Positions 58,855-64,000 of a stretch of DNA of 64,000 nucleotides are shown piece after piece; position 1 is the stretch's first letter, and the number at the start of each line of letters is the position of its first letter. This DNA comes from Clostridiales bacterium (lineage in GTDB: Bacteria > Bacillota > Clostridia > Saccharofermentanales > Saccharofermentanaceae). Position numbers and translations under genes: made by a program. A model generated the notes under the pieces. It made no database searches. It saw only the letters and a list, made by a program, of their open reading frames with translations, and was not told the origin of the DNA. The stretch lies in contig JAGAAI010000085.1 in NCBI GenBank assembly GCA_017615325.1, forward strand, positions 16,769 to 80,768. The letters are read 5' to 3'.

Positions 58855-60360
58855 ATGAAACATACCGCAATAAAGATAACATCTCTTCTTCTGACGGCAG
58901 GTCTTTGCTTCGGTTCGATCTCCATGATCAACAATATCGGAACCAGAGCAAGTGAGAATCTGTTGGTTTTTGAAGAAGATGAGGGAGTAACCAAGGACGA
59001 TATCGCAAATGCCAAGAAGGCCCGTGATGACGCCAGAAGGAAAGCCGCCAAAGCGGCGAAGAAAGTAAAGGCGCTGTCTTCCAAGGAGAGCGAACTCTCT
59101 GCTGAACTCAAAAAACTGAATGACTTAAGTGATGAGCAGAAAGCCCAGTATGAGATCATAAGCGGACAGCTGAAGGCCGCACTTGATACGAAAGCTCTTG
59201 CTCTTGATGCATTTATCCTTGCTGAAGAGAACCTGGAGACCCAGCAGAAACTTTTCGAGCAGCGTGTGTCGGTCATGTTCGAACATCAGAACAAATCAAC
59301 GCTCGAGATCCTTTTGGAATCGGACAGCGTTGCCGGTTTCTTTACAAATATGGAGATGATCTCCTTTATAGCCGATGCGGATAAGCAGGCCATAGATGAG
59401 ATGCAGATCGCATTGGACGATGCCAAGCTCCAGCGTGACATAGCTCTTAGGGAAGCTGAAGACATGCAGAGGATCGCTGATGAGAAGCAGGGTCAGCTGG
59501 ATGAACTCGAAAGACGCATCGGTGTTACCAGTGATGCTCTCGAGGATGTTTCTACGGATCTTTCCGAATGGGAGAGACAGGAAGAAGAATTGGATGCTTT
59601 GGCCCAGTCCATGGCAGGAATGGTAAGACGTCTCCAGAAGCAGTACGACAAGGAGCATCCTTCCACAACCACTACAACGACGGCAGCTACGACAACATCG
59701 TCAGCAGCTACTACGACCACTGCAACTAGCACTGCATCAGATACGACTGCTGCCACTACGACAACATCGGATACAAAGGCATCTGATACCACTACCACAA
59801 CATCAGCATCTGACTCATCGGATGATACAACAACAACAACTACCACCACCACCACTACAACAACTACCACTACCACTACGACTACTGCCGCTCCCACAGA
59901 TACACCTACACCTACACCCAAGCCTAAGAAGAAGAGCAATTCTTCTCTGTCCTGGCCGGTTACATGCAGGAATATCACATCAGAGTATGGTTACAGAACA
60001 CATCCGGTTTACGGTACTGTAAGATTCCATTCAGGTATCGATATCTCCGGTACGGGTGCAACTTACGGATCCACGATAAGTGCGGCTGCAGGCGGAACGG
60101 TAATATATGTAAGCACTCCTGTCCAGGGCCAGAATACAGGCGGATCAGGATACGGTAACTATTGCATGATCTCACACGGCAACGGTATCGTTACCCTCTA
60201 TGCTCACGCACGTAAGATCAGCGTTTCCGAAGGTCAGACAGTTAAGAAAGGACAGAAGATCGGTGAAGTCGGAAGTACCGGTACATCTACAGGTGCCCAC
60301 CTCCACTTCGAAGTCCGTGTAAACGGATCCACGGTCGATCCCATGGGTTACTTGCCGTAA
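58855..60360 (+). CDS. M23 peptidase with coiled coil and poly-Thr linker (EnvC/PcsB-like FtsEX partner)
   Basis: 501 residues. A signal peptide (about 1-32) precedes a long coiled coil (45-260, with DDIANAKKARDDARRKAAK...). The poly-Thr/Ser/Ala linker (about 266-350) includes a run of 17 Thr. The M23 (LytM) domain (about 375-500) keeps all zinc ligands: HSGIDISG (HxxxD) and the HLHFE motif (HxH). The domain order is that of EnvC/PcsB, but with an active peptidase rather than a degenerate activator. It should cleave peptidoglycan cross-links during division, opened by FtsEX. It starts 13 bases after ftsX. Confidence 0.94.
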   Translation: MKHTAIKITSLLLTAGLCFGSISMINNIGTRASENLLVFEEDEGVTKDDIANAKKARDDARRKAAKAAKKVKALSSKESELSAELKKLNDLSDEQKAQYEIISGQLKAALDTKALALDAFILAEENLETQQKLFEQRVSVMFEHQNKSTLEILLESDSVAGFFTNMEMISFIADADKQAIDEMQIALDDAKLQRDIALREAEDMQRIADEKQGQLDELERRIGVTSDALEDVSTDLSEWERQEEELDALAQSMAGMVRRLQKQYDKEHPSTTTTTTAATTTSSAATTTTATSTASDTTAATTTTSDTKASDTTTTTSASDSSDDTTTTTTTTTTTTTTTTTTTTAAPTDTPTPTPKPKKKSNSSLSWPVTCRNITSEYGYRTHPVYGTVRFHSGIDISGTGATYGSTISAAAGGTVIYVSTPVQGQNTGGSGYGNYCMISHGNGIVTLYAHARKISVSEGQTVKKGQKIGEVGSTGTSTGAHLHFEVRVNGSTVDPMGYLP

Positions 60361-60361
60361 G

Positions 60362-61135
60362 ATGAATTCTTTCTACGATGCCCTGGCGCTCTACTACGAT
60401 CAGATGCAGTCCGATATGGATTGTGCTGAAGTATGTTCTTATGTCTTAAGTCTCATAGATAAATATCTTCCTTCAAAGGCTGTCACGGATATGGATATCT
60501 GCGATCTTGGCTGCGGGACCGGACAGGTTGCATCGCTCCTTGCGGATAAAGGTGCAGGAGTTATAGGACTTGATAATGCTCCGGGTATGTTGTCGGTCGC
60601 AAGTGACAGGGATTCCGAGCTCAAAGTAACCTGGACATTGCAGGACATAACAGACTTCGAACTGCCCTATGGTCAGGACGTGATCCTTTCTTTAACGGAT
60701 ACCCTGGATCACATAATGGATGAGGATGCTTTAAGGAAACTCTTCTCCAATGTTGCAGACAATCTTAATCCCGAAGGACTTTTTATATTTGACGTGATAA
60801 CTGAGCATCACCTGAAGGATGTCCTGGCGGATAATGTTTTCTACGAGGACTACGATGACTTTACCCTCCTCTGGGTCAATTCCTACGATGAGGATACTAA
60901 GATCAATACTGCCGAACTTACCCTTTTTGAAGCGGAAGACGACGGCCGTTACCTAAGATACGACGGTGTGCTCGAAGAAAAGTTCTATCCCATGGACTTT
61001 TTCAAGGACATAGCAAAAGAAGCAGGACTTACATTCAAAGGCATGTTCGGCAACTTAAGTCAGGAAGGCCCCGCTCCCGATGAGGAGAGGATATTTATGG
61101 TATTTAAAGCAGGAGATAATAAGGATGGCAACTGA
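60362..61135 (+). CDS. SAM-dependent methyltransferase, class I
   Basis: 257 residues. The SAM-binding fold has ICDLGCGTGQVASLLADKGAGVIGLDNAPGML (motif I), VTWTLQDITDFEL (acidic loop) and ILSLTDTLDHIMDEDALRKLF. The FYDALALYYDQMQ start is common in a clostridial group of small-molecule methyltransferases. Target unknown. It starts directly after the M23 gene and overlaps hslO by 11 bases. Confidence 0.9.
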   Translation: MNSFYDALALYYDQMQSDMDCAEVCSYVLSLIDKYLPSKAVTDMDICDLGCGTGQVASLLADKGAGVIGLDNAPGMLSVASDRDSELKVTWTLQDITDFELPYGQDVILSLTDTLDHIMDEDALRKLFSNVADNLNPEGLFIFDVITEHHLKDVLADNVFYEDYDDFTLLWVNSYDEDTKINTAELTLFEAEDDGRYLRYDGVLEEKFYPMDFFKDIAKEAGLTFKGMFGNLSQEGPAPDEERIFMVFKAGDNKDGN

Positions 61136-62039
61136 TCCCTATAAAGTTCCCGGAATAGAAGACGTAACTTGCGACCATATAGTCAAGGCTGAAGGCCTGG
61201 ATGGCAAGGTCAGAGCCTTGGCGGTAAGGACAACGGCGACCTGCGAGAAAGCCAGATCTATCCACGATACGACGCCTGCGGCTACAGCTGCACTTGGCAG
61301 GTTCATGACCGGATCCCTCCTTATCGGATCCAACATGAAGGGCGAAAACGATACCCAGACGACAATACTCAAAGGTGACGGCCCGCTTGGCGGAGTTACA
61401 TGCGTCTGTGATTTCGGAAATAAGGTCAGGGCATATCCCGTTAATCCGAAGATAGAGACAAAATACCATAATCCCGGCAAGATCGATGTGGGATCAGCGG
61501 TCGGGAACGGCATGCTGACGATAATAAGAGATATTGGTCTTAAGGAACCTTATGTAGGTTCAGTTGAACTGATCTCAGGTGAGATAGCGGAAGACTTTGC
61601 CTACTATCTTGCAAAATCAGAACAGACAAAGAGCATTGTGGCTTTGGGAGTCCTCATCGAAGGCGGCAAGGTTACCCAGGCCGGAGGACTCATGATCCAG
61701 CTGCTTCCCAGTGCTGATGAAAAGACGATCGATTACCTTGAAAACAGGGCATCAGGCTTCCCTGATATCACCTTCCTCCTGTCGGAGGGTTTCTCACCGG
61801 CGCAGATAATCGATCTTTTCTTAGGAGATCCCGATATCGAATTCCTCGAGGGAGCCCCGGTATCCTTTTCGTGCCCCTGCAGCAAGGAGAGAATGAGCAG
61901 CGGACTTATAACGCTCGGAAAAGAAGAGCTGACAGAACTCGAAAACGATCCTGACGGCATTACCACTGAATGCCACTTCTGCGGATGCAAATATCATTTT
62001 ACAAAAGAAGATATAGAAGAATTGATCAAGTCTATATAA
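61125..62039 (+). CDS. hslO: Redox-regulated chaperone Hsp33
   Basis: 304 residues. The N-terminal chaperone domain (about 1-230) has KVRALAVRTTATCEKA, PAATAALGRFMTGSLLIGSNMKGE and GDGPLGGVTCVCDFGNKVRAYP. The C-terminal zinc redox switch has CPC and CHFCGC, giving four Cys for Zn. Oxidation releases zinc and unfolds the switch, which turns the chaperone on. ATG 61125 follows AGGAG; the longer frame from 61080 is inside the methyltransferase gene. Confidence 0.96.
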   Translation: MATDPYKVPGIEDVTCDHIVKAEGLDGKVRALAVRTTATCEKARSIHDTTPAATAALGRFMTGSLLIGSNMKGENDTQTTILKGDGPLGGVTCVCDFGNKVRAYPVNPKIETKYHNPGKIDVGSAVGNGMLTIIRDIGLKEPYVGSVELISGEIAEDFAYYLAKSEQTKSIVALGVLIEGGKVTQAGGLMIQLLPSADEKTIDYLENRASGFPDITFLLSEGFSPAQIIDLFLGDPDIEFLEGAPVSFSCPCSKERMSSGLITLGKEELTELENDPDGITTECHFCGCKYHFTKEDIEELIKSI

Positions 62040-62141
62040 AAGACTGGATGTTATATATATAATCTGATATTCTACGCTCAACAGGGTAATTCGTGATCGT
62101 CACGGATTAAGGAACATTTAAACAAACTGAGGGGGCATTGT

Positions 62142-64000
62142 ATGAGACAATCTGTTATCGGGACCGTTATAGCGGTTGTAGCTGTTGCTTTGGCATTCGC
62201 ACTGTTTTCATTACCTTCCCAAACAGTATATGCAGATGGAGAAGTTGTAATAGATGAAACCAATTTCCCGGATGCAACTTTCAGGAACTATATCAAAAAC
62301 ACTAAAGACTCAAACGGCGATGGTGTTCTTTCTGTTTCAGAAATTTCATGTGTTGAGAGCATCAATCTTAATCATATCAACAGGATGGGCAGGGAATCGG
62401 GTGCTCTAGTAAAACTCGACGGGATCGAGTTTTTTACCAATCTGAAGACATTGGAATTTGATAATAATAAAGTTAAAGAAATAGATGTCAGTAAGAATGC
62501 CAAGTTGGAATGCTTAAGTTGTGTGAATAACCGGATAGAGAAGCTTGATCTGTCCAAGAACAGTTCATTAAAGACTTTGAAATGTGGTGATAATTCTATT
62601 AATAGCCTTGATCTTAGCAAGAACACCGTACTGGATCACCTGGAGTGCAATTCTAATCCGATAAAAGCACTTGATCTTACTTCAAACAAGGAATTAACTT
62701 ATCTTTACTGTTCAAATAATGATATCAGGAAGATCGATGTATCGGCTAATACAAAACTGGAGCACTTGGTATGCAATGACTGTCATAATCTGACGACGGT
62801 CGTTGCGAATAAAGGGATAAAGGAGATGTATTGTTCCGGCTGCTCACTGACCTCACTCGATGTGAGTAAGTATACTGATCTTGAACATCTGGGATGCGGT
62901 GACAATAAGCTTAAGGAACTGGATCTTAGCAAGAATACAAAACTACTTGAGTTAACTTGCACCAAAAATGAATTAAAAACTCTTGATCTCAGTAAGAATA
63001 ATCTTCTCAAAAAACTGGATATCAGTTCCGGCAGCATGCAAAGCATCGATATCAGCAAATGTAAGGATCTTGAATATCTGGATTGCAATTGGTCAGATTT
63101 GGAAAGTCTTGACCTGTCCGGGAATCCTAAATTGTCCAGATTGGATTGTACATATACTAAAGTTAAAGTATTAAATATATGGAATAACTCGCTTCTTATT
63201 AAAACATTTAAGGAGGGAGAAGGGTCTGAAACAAGTAATTGTCAATACTACAAGCTTGATGTTAATGGAAACAAATACGAATTGGCTTGTAACTTATCCG
63301 CCAAAATAGTAATGGATAAACCCACTCCTACTCCTCAGGTTTCTTTGAAGCTTGATAAGTCAACAGCTTCTGTAAAGTGCGGAGATTCACTAACATTAAA
63401 GGCAACGGTAACGGGATCTTCTTCCAAGGTTTCCTGGAAGTCCTCTGATACAGGTATTGCTGCAGTTGACTCCGCAGGTAAGATCACGGCTAAGCAGGCA
63501 GGTACAGTTACCATTACTGCCACTGTTGCAGGAAAGAGTGCATCTTGTGTAGTTACGGTTCTCTATAAGGACGTAACGAACAGTAAGGATTTCTGGTATG
63601 CACCAACCAACTATCTGACAGCTGCAGGTGTCGTTAAGGGTTACGACAAGCAGACCAAGTTCAAGCCCGCCAACGACTGCACCCGTGCCCAGATGGTTAC
63701 CTTCCTCTACAGGCTCCAGGGTGAACCCAAGGTAAAGTCAACAACCTGTAAGTTTACTGACGTCAAGAAGACGGATTACTTCTTTAAGCCTGTCATCTGG
63801 GCTGTTGAGAAGGGTATTACCACCGGCGTATCCAAGACTAAGTTCAATCCTCAGGGAGTCTGCACCAGAGCTCAGACAGTTACCTTCCTCTGGAGGATGG
63901 CAGATAAGCCGCAACCGAAGACGACAGAGAATAAGTTCAAGGATGTAAAGGCAAAGGATTACTTCTATCAGGCAGTCCTCTGGGCATCCGAAAAGAAGAT
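62142..64000 (+). CDS. Surface protein with EF-hand-like loop, leucine-rich repeats, Big_2 and SLH domains (partial)
   Basis: 619 codons are visible; the gene runs off the right edge with no stop. A signal peptide (about 1-32, ending VYA) is followed by an EF-hand-like loop DSNGDGVLSVSE. About 14 leucine-rich repeats come next (about 60-365), built on a 21-residue unit such as LDLSKNTKLLELTC. A bacterial Ig-like Big_2 domain (about 405-470, LKLDKSTASVKCGD) follows, then at least two S-layer homology domains with ...DYFFKPVIWAVEKGITTG and FNPQGVCTRAQTVTFLWRM and the start of a third. SLH domains tie proteins to wall polymers; the LRR part probably binds a partner. GAGGGGG lies before the ATG. 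Confidence 0.88.
   Translation, partial: MRQSVIGTVIAVVAVALAFALFSLPSQTVYADGEVVIDETNFPDATFRNYIKNTKDSNGDGVLSVSEISCVESINLNHINRMGRESGALVKLDGIEFFTNLKTLEFDNNKVKEIDVSKNAKLECLSCVNNRIEKLDLSKNSSLKTLKCGDNSINSLDLSKNTVLDHLECNSNPIKALDLTSNKELTYLYCSNNDIRKIDVSANTKLEHLVCNDCHNLTTVVANKGIKEMYCSGCSLTSLDVSKYTDLEHLGCGDNKLKELDLSKNTKLLELTCTKNELKTLDLSKNNLLKKLDISSGSMQSIDISKCKDLEYLDCNWSDLESLDLSGNPKLSRLDCTYTKVKVLNIWNNSLLIKTFKEGEGSETSNCQYYKLDVNGNKYELACNLSAKIVMDKPTPTPQVSLKLDKSTASVKCGDSLTLKATVTGSSSKVSWKSSDTGIAAVDSAGKITAKQAGTVTITATVAGKSASCVVTVLYKDVTNSKDFWYAPTNYLTAAGVVKGYDKQTKFKPANDCTRAQMVTFLYRLQGEPKVKSTTCKFTDVKKTDYFFKPVIWAVEKGITTGVSKTKFNPQGVCTRAQTVTFLWRMADKPQPKTTENKFKDVKAKDYFYQAVLWASEKK

Noticed and set aside
59493..59978. 161-codon minus-strand frame opposite the poly-Thr linker
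   Set aside because: It is a poly-Val shadow of the Thr codons in the M23 gene, with no ribosome site and no domain.
62400..63200. DNA-level tandem repeats or a CRISPR array in the LRR gene
   Set aside because: The repeats are protein-level, degenerate in DNA, and in frame throughout; there are no spacers.
1..64000. tRNA, rRNA, tmRNA, prophage, integrase or CRISPR-Cas genes
   Set aside because: None of the expected motifs or protein families was seen on either strand.

Overview
The window is one 64 kb stretch of a Gram-positive chromosome, most likely an anaerobic member of class Clostridia (Bacillota). The reasons are the strong AGGAGG ribosome sites, frequent TTG and GTG starts, sigma-A promoters, a TPP riboswitch with an ECF-type ThiT, long-form HPF, PadR, DUF975 and YugP genes, lipoproteins with Thr-rich linkers, an S-layer homology protein, and oxygen-sensitive enzymes such as indolepyruvate:ferredoxin oxidoreductase and rubredoxin. 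I found no rRNA, tRNA, CRISPR array, prophage or intact insertion sequence. No stretch over about 300 bases lacks a gene, except 51987-52308, which holds two promoters and a repeat array.

Layout. 1-2.3 kb: the start of an AAA ATPase gene and a von Willebrand lipoprotein. 2.3-6.9 kb: an operon iorA-iorB-thioesterase-paaK-ACT for aryl-pyruvate/aryl-acetate metabolism. 7-16.2 kb: acetyltransferase, TSCPD protein, YugP peptidase, flotillin, a Thr-rich lipoprotein, a cytidylate-kinase-like protein, glutamine synthetase, polysaccharide deacetylase and a 53-residue rubredoxin. 16.3-21.5 kb: acyltransferase, aminopeptidase P, hydrolase, then TPP riboswitch-thiT-thiN and hpf. 21.6-23.3 kb: a scar region with a perfect IS-like inverted repeat, the 3' part of a MATE-histidine-kinase-like ATPase fusion, and a short CPBP protease gene. 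23.4-32 kb: a minus-strand locus in which an OmpR-type two-component system lies upstream of a serine hydrolase, a DUF6273 double-domain surface protein and a GH3 glycosidase lipoprotein. The last two genes carry matching 11-bp operator arrays. 32-37.8 kb: tautomerase, GGDEF protein, DUF1295 protein, and a DUF975-response regulator-histidine kinase operon with its own 11-bp-spaced boxes.

37.8-47.2 kb is the most striking part. It is a complete shikimate pathway operon (aroF, tyrA, aroB, aroA, aroC, a three-domain chorismate mutase/shikimate dehydrogenase/shikimate kinase, aroQ). It is preceded by a strong promoter, a 19-residue leader peptide with 6 Tyr and 2 Phe, and a strong intrinsic terminator, which together look like a Tyr/Phe attenuator. 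trmL and a degenerate saccharopine-dehydrogenase-like protein follow.

47.2-64 kb: ABC transporter, PAS-GGDEF protein, ECF sigma/anti-sigma pair, a PadR operon with four tandem 14-bp repeats, DNA alkylation repair enzyme, a possible structured RNA, a PucR-like regulator, the ftsE-ftsX-M23 peptidase division operon (FtsE has a large acidic tail), methyltransferase, Hsp33, and the start of an LRR-Big2-SLH surface protein that runs off the window.

All calls come from reading the sequence and recalling family features. No database search or folding program was run.
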